Below, one piece after another: positions 7,156 through 17,443 of a stretch of DNA of 28,169 nt. The translations under genes were made by a program, and so were the position numbers. The notes beneath the pieces are model-generated. The model had not been told where the DNA came from and made no database searches. It worked only from the letters and a program-made list of their open reading frames with translations. Location of the stretch: NCBI GenBank assembly GCA_947626705.1, contig CANQTJ010000001.1, positions 1-28,169 of the forward strand, read 5' to 3'. Position 1 is the stretch's first letter. Each line of letters begins with the position of its first letter. This stretch comes from an uncultured Clostridia bacterium. Its GTDB lineage: Bacteria; Bacillota; Clostridia; TANB77; CAG-508.

Positions 7156-9819
7156 TTGAATTCTAAAGATATGAAGGGAATGTTATTAAATATGGATAAT
7201 AATTCAGAAATGCATTTATTTATATTATGGGAAAAATCTTTATATAAAAAAGATGAAATAATTTCACAAATAAAGGAAAAATTTAAAATAATAAAAATCT
7301 ATAATGTAAAATGGTCTGATAAATATTTTATAAGCAATTTGTCGAGATTTTATGGAACAAATTTATTAGACTGTAAAGCAAAAGCTGAACATTGTGGTAC
7401 AGGCGAATTCCTTTTAATAATAGTAAAAGATGAAAATCCTATATATGAAAATAGAAATACAAGCAAAGGGATAAAAAACTTAAATATAAATATGTTTGAT
7501 AGCAAAGAAAAATTTAGAGAAATCACAGGTGGTGGTCATAAGGTTCATGCTACAAATGATGAGATAGAAACAAACCATGATATTACTTTATTATTAGGTA
7601 TTTCTTTAAATGATTTTAAAAATCAAAATAGTGAAGAATGGAATGGGGAGATAGAAAATCTAGAAAAAGATTTATTTGGATATAATGGTTGGGATAATGT
7701 GCAACAAATGTTTTATGCATTAAATAATTGTACCAAATATGCTATATTAAGAAATTATGAAGGTTTACCAGAAGAAATATATATAAATGAGCATAATGAT
7801 ATAGATTTAATATGTGAATCAAAAGAAAATTGTGCTTTAATATTAAATGCAGAAAAAGTTTTTCCTCAAGATTATAGAATTCATTATAGAGCAAAAGTAA
7901 AAGATAAATATGCAAATTTTGATTTAAGATATATAGGAGATAATTATTATTGTGAAAAATTAGAAACTAACATATTAAATAATAGAGTATATAATGATAA
8001 AGGATTTTTTGTATTAAGTGATGAAGATTATTTTTACACATTATTATATCACGCAATAATTCATAAAAGGATATTTAAAGAAGATTATAAAAATAGATTA
8101 GCAAATATGAATGATACAAATATAATAGATGAAAATTCAAAATTAGAAGATATGATAAAAATCTTAAAAAATTGGCTATCAGTTAATAAATATTTAATAA
8201 CAATACCAAATGATAAATCTGTTGACTTTAATATACAAAATGCTAAACAATTTAGACCACTATTGCAGTTAGAACAAACTAATAAAAAATTACAGCAATT
8301 TAATGATAATATAATAAAATGGTATCCATTTAAAAAATCAAAAAACATATTATTGGTAGGAGAAAATGAAATAATCGAAAAATACTTAAAAACGAAAACA
8401 GAAAATTTAATAGTATTAAGTAGATTTGAAAAAACAAATAAAGATTTAACTAACTATGAATTTGATTATATTTTAATATATGGAATAGAAAATTATAAAG
8501 ATTCAATTTTTGATATAAGAAAATATTTAAATGATGGTGGAAAGCTTATTATAATAGGAGATAACACCTTTGGAATTAACAATTGGAGTAATTATAGTAT
8601 TAATTTAGAATCTATAAAATTAGAAAATAATAATTTTGATAAAACAACTATAAGCAAAGTAAGAGATAGATTAATAGAAAACGGTCTAAATAATACAAAT
8701 ACATTTTATTGTTTTCCAAATTATAAAGAAACAGAAGTATTAATAAACGAAAATCATAATATTGAAGATTCTCAAATAGATAGATATAATCAAAATATAG
8801 AATTAAAACAAATAAAAGTATTTGATGAAATAAATATATTAAAAAAGATAATACGAGAACAACCAAAAATGCTAGAGTTTTTTACTAACTCATATTTTAT
8901 TGAAGCTTCAAAAAATAGCATAGACACAGATATTAAATATGTATCTTACAATAATTGTAGAAACGAAAAATATAAACTTATAACTTTATTAAAAGAGAAT
9001 ATAGTAGAAAAAATATCTGCAAATGAAGAATCTAAAGAACATTTAGGTAATATGAAACAAATAATACAAGATATAAAAAATATGAATACTGATAAAATAC
9101 AAGTATTAGACTATGAAGAAAATGGAAAAATCTTTAGTAAACTAATAAAAAATTATAAAACATTAGATGTAATATTAGCAGAATATTATAATAATTTTGA
9201 AGAAATACAAAAAATATTAAATGATTTAAAAAACATATTAATACAAAATTCAGTTAATTATGAAGAATGTAAAAATAATATAGATAAATTAGGACAACCA
9301 GAAGAACTTTTAAATAAACTTCATTATATGCCTAAAGCTTTTTGGGATATGATATCTAAAAATTGTTTTTACATTGAAAATAAATTTGTATTTTTCGACC
9401 AAGAATGGGTAAAAGAATATTTACCTGTTGAATTTATAATATATCGTTCTGTTATAAATTCTTATGATTTAATAAAAAAGATTGATGTAGATAAATTGCT
9501 AGAAAAGTTGGAAATATTGCAATATAAAGAATATTTCCAAAAAATAGATGAAAGCATAAGAAAAGAAATATTAAATCAAGAAGTATTTGAAGAAATGTAT
9601 AAAACAGAAACAAAAGGAGTAGATAACCTTATTAATGAAAATGCAATGTATAAAAATTATATAGACAAATTAGAAAATGAAGTTATAAGACAAGTAAATG
9701 AAGATAATTCTAAAAAACAAGAGTATATAATTGCATTAGAAAATAGGGTTAAACAATTAGAGGAAGTAAATAGTAAAAATGAAAAAATTATAAAAAAAAT
9801 ATTGTTTTGGAAGAGGTAG
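7156..9819 (+). CDS. Multidomain glycan-locus protein (NTase-like + degenerate methyltransferase-like + kinase-like), 887 aa
   Basis: This is a large cytoplasmic protein with no signal or membrane segment. Residues ~19-150 (HLFILWEKSLYKKDEI..., GTGEFLLIIV, GGGHKVHATN...ETNHDITLLLG) form a domain I recall from capsule and teichoic-acid loci. Residues ~195-310 look like a minimal nucleotidyltransferase-type fold (NEHNDIDLI, NFDLRYIGD). Residues ~395-540 resemble a class I methyltransferase whose glycine-rich SAM loop is degraded (ILLVGENEIIEKYL), though LNDGGKLIIIGDNTFGINNW is kept. Residues ~600-780 carry a kinase-like region ending FFDQEWVKEYLPVEFIIYRS, and the last ~50 residues are a coiled coil. 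Start is uncertain: TTG 7156 (AAGG 9 nt before) or ATG 7192 (AAGGGA at 7174-7179). The coiled coil could dock it to a glycosyltransferase complex; function is inferred only. Confidence 0.7.
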   Translation: MNSKDMKGMLLNMDNNSEMHLFILWEKSLYKKDEIISQIKEKFKIIKIYNVKWSDKYFISNLSRFYGTNLLDCKAKAEHCGTGEFLLIIVKDENPIYENRNTSKGIKNLNINMFDSKEKFREITGGGHKVHATNDEIETNHDITLLLGISLNDFKNQNSEEWNGEIENLEKDLFGYNGWDNVQQMFYALNNCTKYAILRNYEGLPEEIYINEHNDIDLICESKENCALILNAEKVFPQDYRIHYRAKVKDKYANFDLRYIGDNYYCEKLETNILNNRVYNDKGFFVLSDEDYFYTLLYHAIIHKRIFKEDYKNRLANMNDTNIIDENSKLEDMIKILKNWLSVNKYLITIPNDKSVDFNIQNAKQFRPLLQLEQTNKKLQQFNDNIIKWYPFKKSKNILLVGENEIIEKYLKTKTENLIVLSRFEKTNKDLTNYEFDYILIYGIENYKDSIFDIRKYLNDGGKLIIIGDNTFGINNWSNYSINLESIKLENNNFDKTTISKVRDRLIENGLNNTNTFYCFPNYKETEVLINENHNIEDSQIDRYNQNIELKQIKVFDEINILKKIIREQPKMLEFFTNSYFIEASKNSIDTDIKYVSYNNCRNEKYKLITLLKENIVEKISANEESKEHLGNMKQIIQDIKNMNTDKIQVLDYEENGKIFSKLIKNYKTLDVILAEYYNNFEEIQKILNDLKNILIQNSVNYEECKNNIDKLGQPEELLNKLHYMPKAFWDMISKNCFYIENKFVFFDQEWVKEYLPVEFIIYRSVINSYDLIKKIDVDKLLEKLEILQYKEYFQKIDESIRKEILNQEVFEEMYKTETKGVDNLINENAMYKNYIDKLENEVIRQVNEDNSKKQEYIIALENRVKQLEEVNSKNEKIIKKILFWKR

Positions 9820-9822
9820 AAA

Positions 9823-11505
9823 ATGTTTATAAATAAAATTTTGCCACAAGGTTCAAAAAGAAGAGAAATAGTAAAAAAAATATATGTAAAATATTTTCAA
9901 AAATATAGTGAGGAAGAAAGAATATATTTAAAATGGATAAAAAATAATGAGCCAGATAATAAACAATTAGAAGAACAAAAAAATATAGAATTTAAAATAA
10001 AGCCTAAAATCAGTATAATTGTGCCAGTATACAATACACCTGAAAATTTTTTTAAAGAACTAGTTGAAAGTTTGCAAAAACAGACATATTCTAATTGGGA
10101 ATTATGTTTAGCAGATGGTTCGCCTGAACCAATAAAATATATGCAAGAATATCCAAAAATAGATAAAAGAATAAAATATAAGGTAATTGGAGAGAATAAA
10201 GGAATTTCAGGCAATAGTAATGAAGCATTAACATTAGTTACAGGAGATTTTATTGGTTTGCTTGACCATGATGACTTATTACCACCTTTTTCGTTATATG
10301 AAGTGGTAAAGGCAATAAATGAAAAGCCAGAAGCAGAATTTATATATTCTGATGAAGATAAATTAGAAACTTTAAAAGGACCAAGATATGGAGTATTCTT
10401 TAAGCCAGACTTTTCACCATATACATTAAATAGTGCAAACTATATTTGCCATTTTAGTATATTTAAAAAAGAATTGATGGACAAGCTAGGTGGATTTAGA
10501 AGTGAATATGATGGAAGTCAAGATTTTGATATAGTAGCAAGAGCAACTGAATTAACTCAAAATGTAGTGCATATTCCAAAGGTATTATACCATTGGAGAG
10601 CACATAAAAATTCAACTGCTCAAAATTCAGATTCAAAACCTTATGCATTTGAAGTAGGAAAAAAGGTTATAAAAGACCATATAAAAAGGAAACTTGATAC
10701 ATATGTAGAAGTTACAGATGGATTAACACCAGGAAGTTACGAGATAAAATATAAGGTAAAAGGGAATCCAAAAGTTAGCATAATAGTTGATGGAACAAAA
10801 ATTCAAATAGAAAAAATTATAGAAAAAGTAAAAATATCAACATATTCAAATTATGAAATAATTGCTATTTCAGATACAGAAATAGAAGGTCTAAAAACTA
10901 TAAAACCAACAGGAAATACATTTGTAGATTATAATGAAGCTGTAACACAAGCTGAAGGTCAGTATTTTATGATAGTAGATGAAAACTTAATTAAAATAGA
11001 CAAACCATCATATATTGAAGATTTAGTTGGAGTATGTCAAGATGAAGATGTTGGAATAGTAGGTACAAAATTATACAATAAAAAAGAAACAATAGAACAT
11101 TGCGGAATAGTTATAGGAATGAATGGTATGGGAGATTTTTTATATAAAGGAGCTCCAAAAGATATAGGAACATATATGCAGAGGCTTTTAATAATACATA
11201 ATGTATCGTGTGTATATGTAAAATATGCAATGATTGATAAAGAACTATTTATGAAAATAAATAAATTTACAAATGATTTTACAGGTTTAGCTGTAAGTAT
11301 TGATACTTGTCTTAAAATTTTAGATTTACATAAACAAGTTGTAATAAATCCTATAATTTCAATATGTGTAGAAAAAATTTCACAAGTAGAAAAAGTTGAT
11401 GAAGAAAAGTTACAAGAAAAATGGAAAAATCAATACAAAAATGGAGACATTTATTTTAGTCCAAATTTAAGTAAATCAAATACTGGATTAAGTTTAAATA
11501 TCTGA
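9823..11505 (+). CDS. Family 2 glycosyltransferase with degenerate second GT domain, 560 aa
   Basis: The ATG lies 3 nt after the previous stop (GAGG at 9813-9816), so expression is coupled. Residues 1-60 are a basic helical lead (ERIYLKWIKNNEP) seen in O-antigen and rhamnan-type transferases. The active GT-A domain spans ~61-290: KISIIVPVYNTPENFFKELV, metal site LLDHDDLL (146-153), FIYSDEDKL (173-181), YDGSQDFDI (229-237) and VLYHWRAHKNSTA. A second Rossmann-like region begins at ~316 (KVSIIVDG) and parallels a GT2 domain, but the acidic metal site is replaced by IVDENLI. It is probably a structural or acceptor-binding module. The gene ends in TGA, the only such stop I found here. Confidence 0.92.
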   Translation: MFINKILPQGSKRREIVKKIYVKYFQKYSEEERIYLKWIKNNEPDNKQLEEQKNIEFKIKPKISIIVPVYNTPENFFKELVESLQKQTYSNWELCLADGSPEPIKYMQEYPKIDKRIKYKVIGENKGISGNSNEALTLVTGDFIGLLDHDDLLPPFSLYEVVKAINEKPEAEFIYSDEDKLETLKGPRYGVFFKPDFSPYTLNSANYICHFSIFKKELMDKLGGFRSEYDGSQDFDIVARATELTQNVVHIPKVLYHWRAHKNSTAQNSDSKPYAFEVGKKVIKDHIKRKLDTYVEVTDGLTPGSYEIKYKVKGNPKVSIIVDGTKIQIEKIIEKVKISTYSNYEIIAISDTEIEGLKTIKPTGNTFVDYNEAVTQAEGQYFMIVDENLIKIDKPSYIEDLVGVCQDEDVGIVGTKLYNKKETIEHCGIVIGMNGMGDFLYKGAPKDIGTYMQRLLIIHNVSCVYVKYAMIDKELFMKINKFTNDFTGLAVSIDTCLKILDLHKQVVINPIISICVEKISQVEKVDEEKLQEKWKNQYKNGDIYFSPNLSKSNTGLSLNI

Positions 11506-11537
11506 ATTTGAAAATTTAGAAAGGAATATATATTAAA

Positions 11538-13754
11538 ATGAAAGAAGTAGATGTAATAGTTCCAATATATAATGCTTATGAATATACAGAAGAATGTATA
11601 AAGAGCATTATAAAAAATACTAATTTAAATAAAAACACATTAGTATTAATAAATGATAAAAGCCCAGATGAAAAAATACTACCAATGTTACAAAAATATC
11701 AAAAAGAAAATCAAGATAAAAGAATAACAGTTTTAGATAACGAAGAAAATTTAGGGTTTGTAAAAACAGTAAATAAAGGTATTCAATATTCTGAGAATGA
11801 TGTAATTTTATTAAATAGCGATACAGAAGTAACAAAAAATTGGATAGAAAAAATACAAGAATGTGCGTATTCAAATAAATATATAGCTACTGTAACACCA
11901 TTAACAAATAATGGAACAATATGCTCAGTTCCTAATTTTGGAGTAGATAATGAAATTCCAGAAAGATTTACATTAGAAGAATATGCAGAAATGATAGAAA
12001 AAGTTTCTAAAAGTAGATATCCAGAGCTTACAACTGGAAATGGCTTTTGCATGTATATAAAAAGAGATGTTATAAAAGAATTAGGTTTATTTGATGCAGA
12101 AACATTTGAAAAAGGATATGGAGAAGAAAACGATTTTTGCTATAGAGCATTAGACCATGGATATATAAATGTATTATGTGATAATACATTTATATATCAT
12201 AAAGGAACGCAAAGTTTTAAAAAAGAGAATATGACTGCTTCAAGAGCAGCACTTATAGAAGAACATATGGAACTATTAAGAAAAAAGCATCCAATATATG
12301 TACAAAAAACTGATAATTTTATAGCAAACAATCCATTAATAGATATACAAGAAAATATAAATTTAAATATATTATTATACAATAAAAAAAGAGTATTATA
12401 TTTAATAAATGAATGGGAAGAAAATATGGAGATGACAGGTGGAGCATCATTACATTTAAAAGATATAATATTATCAAATTCTAAAAATAATATTGCAAGT
12501 TTTGTGTTAGCACCAGATAAATTTGATTTATCAAGATTTAAATTATATTTGTATTCAGATAAATATTCAAGAGAAATATCAAATTATAAAACAGGAATAA
12601 GACAATATGGTCAAATAGTATATACAGATAATTCATATAAAGAAATGGTAGAAAATATATTAGATAGCTTTAAAATAGATATATTACATGTTCATCATTT
12701 CTTATTCCAAACTTTTGATGCAATTGAAATAGCAAAGCAAAGGAATATATATTCTATTATTACATTACACGATTTATATATGATTTGTCCATCAATAAAT
12801 ATGGTATATAAAGACAGATATTGTGAATATGATAAAAATAAAGATTGCACTAAATGTTTAAAGGCAAGATATGGAGTAAATGATAATGTATTGAATAATT
12901 GGCAAAAGACCTGCTTTGAAGTATTAAAACAATTTGATAAAATAATAGTACCATCAGAAAACACTAAAAAAATATTTAAAAATATATATAAAGATTTAGA
13001 AACTGAAGTAGTAGAGCATGGAGTAACAGTTGTTGAAACAAAAGCAAAAGAAAGAAAATCTAAAGATTTTAATGTAGCATTTGTAGGAGCAATGGCAATC
13101 CATAAAGGAAGTAATATACTAAAAGATTTAGTAATAAATAATAAAAATACAAATATAAAGATTCATTTATTTGGAAAATCAGAAGATAAAAAATTAACTA
13201 AAAATACTTCAAACTATATAAATCATGGGCAATATAAAAGGGGAGAATTACCACAATTATTAATAGACAATGATATAGATTTAGTGTGTATTTTTGCACC
13301 ATGGCCAGAAACGTATTCATATACTTTAACAGAAAGTTATATGGCAAAAGTACCAATACTTACATTTGATATTGGAGCAGTAGGAGATAGAGTAAAAAAA
13401 GATAATTTAGGTTGGGTAATAGATTTTGATGTAAATTCTTCAAAAATACTTGAAAAAATAGAAGAAATAAGTAATAATAATGAAGAATATAAAAATAAGA
13501 AAGATAATTTTAAAACATATAAATTTAAATTATTAGAAGAAATGCTAAAATATTATGACAATTTATATGAACATATTGAGATAAAAAAACAACTTGCAGA
13601 TGTTTATAATTTTATGAATTATAGAACAAAATCAAAAGAGTTTGATTTTAATGAATATCAAGCCAATTATGGACATGTTGTAAATAAATATGAAAAATTA
13701 AGAAGCTCTTTAATTTGGAAAGTAGCTAAAAAAGTCAAATCAAAATTTAAATAA
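11538..13754 (+). CDS. Fused GT2-GT4 glycosyltransferase, 738 aa
   Basis: Two transferase folds sit in one chain. Residues 1-~250 are GT-A: VDVIVPIYNAYEYTEECIKS, metal site NSDTEV (93-98), TGNGFCMYIKRDV and GYGEENDFCYRALD (193-206), as in rhamnosyltransferases. Residues ~283-700 are GT-B (GT4): RVLYLINEW, GGAS (301-304), HVHHFLFQTF, and TLHDLYMICP followed by a cysteine cluster (C429, C437, C440). FVGAMAIHKGSNIL and the EX7E pair E591/E599 in PETYSYTLTES complete this half. The chain ends in a basic segment (WKVAKKVKSKFK) that may contact the membrane. AAAGGAA precedes the ATG. The two halves probably add successive sugars to one glycan, and both keep their key residues. Confidence 0.92.
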   Translation: MKEVDVIVPIYNAYEYTEECIKSIIKNTNLNKNTLVLINDKSPDEKILPMLQKYQKENQDKRITVLDNEENLGFVKTVNKGIQYSENDVILLNSDTEVTKNWIEKIQECAYSNKYIATVTPLTNNGTICSVPNFGVDNEIPERFTLEEYAEMIEKVSKSRYPELTTGNGFCMYIKRDVIKELGLFDAETFEKGYGEENDFCYRALDHGYINVLCDNTFIYHKGTQSFKKENMTASRAALIEEHMELLRKKHPIYVQKTDNFIANNPLIDIQENINLNILLYNKKRVLYLINEWEENMEMTGGASLHLKDIILSNSKNNIASFVLAPDKFDLSRFKLYLYSDKYSREISNYKTGIRQYGQIVYTDNSYKEMVENILDSFKIDILHVHHFLFQTFDAIEIAKQRNIYSIITLHDLYMICPSINMVYKDRYCEYDKNKDCTKCLKARYGVNDNVLNNWQKTCFEVLKQFDKIIVPSENTKKIFKNIYKDLETEVVEHGVTVVETKAKERKSKDFNVAFVGAMAIHKGSNILKDLVINNKNTNIKIHLFGKSEDKKLTKNTSNYINHGQYKRGELPQLLIDNDIDLVCIFAPWPETYSYTLTESYMAKVPILTFDIGAVGDRVKKDNLGWVIDFDVNSSKILEKIEEISNNNEEYKNKKDNFKTYKFKLLEEMLKYYDNLYEHIEIKKQLADVYNFMNYRTKSKEFDFNEYQANYGHVVNKYEKLRSSLIWKVAKKVKSKFK

Positions 13755-13767
13755 AAAAGGATAGAAT

Positions 13768-15300
13768 ATGAAAGAAAAGTTAGGAAAAGTATATTTTAAA
13801 ATAGTATTTTTAGTAGAAATAATATTGTCATTATTAATGGGAATAGCTACATTTAGAGTATTATATAAAGTTTATGATATGGACTATATTTCTGTTCCTA
13901 ATTTAACAGTAGCAATAATATGTGCAATAATATTATTAGTAATAATAATTTGTAATGTAATAAGATATAAAAAAAAGGTAGAAAAGTTATTTTTAACATT
14001 TATAATACCTATAGGAATAATGTTTATTATTTTATTACCAATTAATTGTGTGCCAGATGAAGACTCACATACTTACAAAACATATGATTTATCAGTAGGA
14101 CATATAATAACACCATTTGGAGAAAACAAAGAAGGCAATATATATGTACCAAAACAATTTGTAGATTTTTATGAGCAACATAAAGATATAAATTATTCTG
14201 TTATACATGAATATTTATCAAAAGACACTAATTATAAAGAATTAGTACCAGTTCAAACAATAGCAAAGACATATTTTTTTATAAACTATATGCCTGGAGC
14301 AATAGTATTTATAATATGCAGATTATTAAACATAAATATAATATTAGCATGTTATATTATAAGATTGGTAAACTTTATTTTATCAATTATAATAGGATAT
14401 TATTGTATAAAAGTTATACCATTTGGTAAGTTAGTATTAGCGATATATATGTTTTTACCAATGTATATACAACAAATTGCATCAATTTCAGCAGATGCAA
14501 TTATAAATAGTATATCAATATTATTCATTGTATATAATTTAAAATTATTATGGCAAAAGGAAGATATGCGACCGATACAAAGAATGATATATTATGTACT
14601 AGCATTAAGTATTTCAGTATGTAAATATGTTTATTTTCCACTAACATTAATGAGTTTATTATTAATAAAAAATAAAAATATAAGTAAAATAAATAAAAAT
14701 AAATTGATAACTATATCATTAAGTTTATCTGTAGTTGTAGCAATTTTTTGGTTTGTTTTTTCACAACAATATATTGATACAAGGCAAATAATTATAGAAA
14801 GAAATGTAAAACCAATACAACAAATAACATATATATTACAAAAACCAGTTGAATATACAAAAATATTTTTTAATACTTTTGAAGAAAAAGGTGCATATTA
14901 TGTAAAAACATTTTTGGGTTCTGAATTAGGATTGTTAAATATAAAAATACCAGAAATATATATAATAATATATATGATTTCATTATCAATATTGCCATTT
15001 TTAGAGAAAAATGAAAAATCTTTAACTAAAATGCAAAAATGGTTAATGATAGTTATTTCTTTAATTTTAATTTTATTAGTAGAAACTGGTTTATACATTA
15101 CATGGTCTGGATTAAAGACGTCAATTATAGAGGGAGTACAAGGAAGATACTTTATTCCTGTATTTATATTAATACTATTATCTATAATAAATAAAAATAA
15201 TAAAATTGAAATAAAAAATTTAGGGATAAAATATTTTATTTTATATTTTGTTTTAAATATACTGACTTTGACAAAAATATATACAATATTTATACAATAA
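13768..15300 (+). CDS. DUF2142-type polytopic membrane protein, putative GT-C glycosyltransferase, 510 aa
   Basis: About ten hydrophobic segments spread along the chain. After the early helices comes VPDEDSHTYKTYDLSVGHII (residues 95-114), matching the PDExxH...A..LS.G pattern I associate with DUF2142. In GT-C enzymes an acidic motif at the first extracytoplasmic loop binds the lipid-linked donor; here D97, E98 and D99 fit. GT-C enzymes take a sugar from undecaprenyl or dolichyl phosphate and transfer it outside the membrane. AAAGGA precedes the ATG and the gene lies 13 bp after the GT2-GT4 fusion. The DPM1-like synthase at 17444 would supply the donor. The family call is fairly sure; enzymatic activity is inferred. 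Confidence 0.75.
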   Translation: MKEKLGKVYFKIVFLVEIILSLLMGIATFRVLYKVYDMDYISVPNLTVAIICAIILLVIIICNVIRYKKKVEKLFLTFIIPIGIMFIILLPINCVPDEDSHTYKTYDLSVGHIITPFGENKEGNIYVPKQFVDFYEQHKDINYSVIHEYLSKDTNYKELVPVQTIAKTYFFINYMPGAIVFIICRLLNINIILACYIIRLVNFILSIIIGYYCIKVIPFGKLVLAIYMFLPMYIQQIASISADAIINSISILFIVYNLKLLWQKEDMRPIQRMIYYVLALSISVCKYVYFPLTLMSLLLIKNKNISKINKNKLITISLSLSVVVAIFWFVFSQQYIDTRQIIIERNVKPIQQITYILQKPVEYTKIFFNTFEEKGAYYVKTFLGSELGLLNIKIPEIYIIIYMISLSILPFLEKNEKSLTKMQKWLMIVISLILILLVETGLYITWSGLKTSIIEGVQGRYFIPVFILILLSIINKNNKIEIKNLGIKYFILYFVLNILTLTKIYTIFIQ

Positions 15301-15312
15301 AAGGAGAGACTA

Positions 15313-17430
15313 ATGGAAAAAATGAGAGAATTTTTAAAGAAGGGAAATAATACAAAAATAAAAATTATAATTGCTTTAATAATATCTATAATAATTTCAG
15401 TAATATATACAGTAACAAGACCAATATTTGTAATAGACAGAATATTTCTTGTAGATGCTATATTAATGTTTATATCATTACATTTTATTATAAAATTAGA
15501 AGTAATGTATAATTTTATATATAAATATAGATATTATATAGCATTAATAATATTTGCAATAGAAGTAATATTTGAATATTCAGGCTCTTCCATAGGAGTA
15601 TATAATGATATATTACAGGGAGAATCAACGCAAAAATATTTTTCTCCTGTGTTAGGAAAATATAGAAGTATAAGGTCTGATGAGTGGGTAGTAAATACAC
15701 CAATATTTACTTCACAAGCAATAGATACAGATAGTAAATTTGCTTATTATAATGATAACTTAAGAGGAATTAATACAGATATGTTTTCAATAGTAGCACC
15801 AGCTGTATTAGATATATTGACAATAGCGAAACCATTTAATATAGGATATTTATTATTAGGTGCGTCAAGAGGGTTGTCAGTACTATGGGCAGGAAAATGG
15901 ATAGCACTTATGTTAATTGCATTTGAATTTTGTATGCTTATTACAGACAAAAAAAAGTTTGTTTCATTATGTGGAATGTTACTCATTGCTTTTTCCGCTT
16001 CTACAGCTTGGTGGAATATGACGGATTATTATATATGGGGAATGTTAGCTTTAATACTAGTAGATAAATATTTAAAATCAGATAAACTGAAAACTAAAAT
16101 AATATGTGCAATAGGAATATTTATTAGTGCAGTTTCTTATGTATTTATAATGTATCCAGCGTGGGAAGTAGCATATATATTTATATATATGGCAATATTT
16201 ATTACTTTATGTATTAAAAATAGAAAAATATATAAAATATATAAAAAAGATATATTAATAATATTTTTAGTAATTTTATCAATAGCTGGAATAGGTATGA
16301 GATATTTATATATGTCAAAAGATGCTTTAAATGCAACGCTTAATACAGATTATCCAGGAAGTAGATTTGAAATTGGTGGAAATGGTAAAAAAGTAGTATT
16401 TTCTTATGTATATAGTTTCTTATTTCCATATAATGACTTAGATAATCCTTGCGAATTTGCTGGAATGACATCATTTTATCCATTACCAATGATATTAGCT
16501 ATAATATATTTAATAAGAAATAAAGATAGAAAAAAACATTTTGCATTTTTTATACCATTACTAATTGTTTCATTACTATTTTCTATATTTACATTATTTG
16601 AAACAAATGAAACATTTGCAAAACTAACATTACTATATATGATACCAGGAAGAAGGTTAGCAATACCATTAGGATTTACACAAATATTAATGCTTATATA
16701 TCTAATCTCAATTACAGATAAAAATACAAAAATAATGAAAGATAATACAGCTAAAATTATTGCAATATTTTCTAGCATAATAATAATGAGTTTTGCAATG
16801 CAAACTGCGCCAAATATTTTTACAGGAGGATTACGAGCATATTGTATAGGTTTATTATTATTGATATTTTTATATTTAATATTAACAATAAATAATGAAA
16901 AAAATAAAAAGATTTTATTAGTAAGTTTAGCAGGAATTTCAATAATAACAGGAGCAACAGTAAATCCTATACAAAAAGGTATATCAGTATTAATAGATAA
17001 ACCATTAGCAAAAGAAATAAAAAGCATAGTATCTAGTGATACAGAAAATAATTTATGGATAACAGATAATACAGTATTTTATATGCCAAATTACTTACTT
17101 GCAAGTGGTGCAAAAGTTTTAAATTCAACAAATATATATCCTAATTTCGAATTGTTTAAAACAGTACTAGGTGAAGATGCACAAAAACAAGAAAATAGGC
17201 AAATATATAATAGATATGCTCATTTAACTATGGAAATAACAAATAATGAAAATAAAGTTGAATTAATATATCAAGATAGTATTAAATTAAAATTAACACC
17301 AGAAAAAGTAAAAGAATTAGGAATTAAGTACATTGTATCAACAAGAGATGTAGAAGAATTTGATACACAAAAAGTAGACTTTGAAGAAATATATAGTCAG
17401 CAAGGTGTGTCAATATTTAGAGTAAATTAA
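15313..17430 (+). CDS. Large polytopic membrane protein (DUF7657-like), putative GT-C glycosyltransferase, 705 aa
   Basis: At least ten membrane segments are followed by a soluble C-terminal domain of ~145 residues (from about 560), probably extracytoplasmic. The first large loop contains GKYRSIRSDEWVVNTPIFTS (residues 115-134), whose acidic SDEW fits the lipid-donor site of GT-C folds. Another conserved stretch is SASTAWWNMTDYYIWG. I link this to DUF7657-type or YfhO-like sugar transferase membrane proteins from memory, with moderate confidence. The gene starts 12 bp after the DUF2142 gene, with AAAGGAGAG before the ATG, and is followed 13 bp later by the DPM1-like synthase. That arrangement is expected for a pathway attaching polyprenyl-phosphate sugars to a surface glycan. 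Confidence 0.7.
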   Translation: MEKMREFLKKGNNTKIKIIIALIISIIISVIYTVTRPIFVIDRIFLVDAILMFISLHFIIKLEVMYNFIYKYRYYIALIIFAIEVIFEYSGSSIGVYNDILQGESTQKYFSPVLGKYRSIRSDEWVVNTPIFTSQAIDTDSKFAYYNDNLRGINTDMFSIVAPAVLDILTIAKPFNIGYLLLGASRGLSVLWAGKWIALMLIAFEFCMLITDKKKFVSLCGMLLIAFSASTAWWNMTDYYIWGMLALILVDKYLKSDKLKTKIICAIGIFISAVSYVFIMYPAWEVAYIFIYMAIFITLCIKNRKIYKIYKKDILIIFLVILSIAGIGMRYLYMSKDALNATLNTDYPGSRFEIGGNGKKVVFSYVYSFLFPYNDLDNPCEFAGMTSFYPLPMILAIIYLIRNKDRKKHFAFFIPLLIVSLLFSIFTLFETNETFAKLTLLYMIPGRRLAIPLGFTQILMLIYLISITDKNTKIMKDNTAKIIAIFSSIIIMSFAMQTAPNIFTGGLRAYCIGLLLLIFLYLILTINNEKNKKILLVSLAGISIITGATVNPIQKGISVLIDKPLAKEIKSIVSSDTENNLWITDNTVFYMPNYLLASGAKVLNSTNIYPNFELFKTVLGEDAQKQENRQIYNRYAHLTMEITNNENKVELIYQDSIKLKLTPEKVKELGIKYIVSTRDVEEFDTQKVDFEEIYSQQGVSIFRVN

Positions 17431-17443
17431 AGAGGAGAAATTA

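Noticed and set aside
16476..17027. A 183-codon open frame on the minus strand inside the 705-aa membrane protein gene
   Set aside because: No ribosome site or family motif; hydrophobic AT-rich coding DNA often leaves the opposite strand open. The + strand gene has clear motifs and operon spacing.
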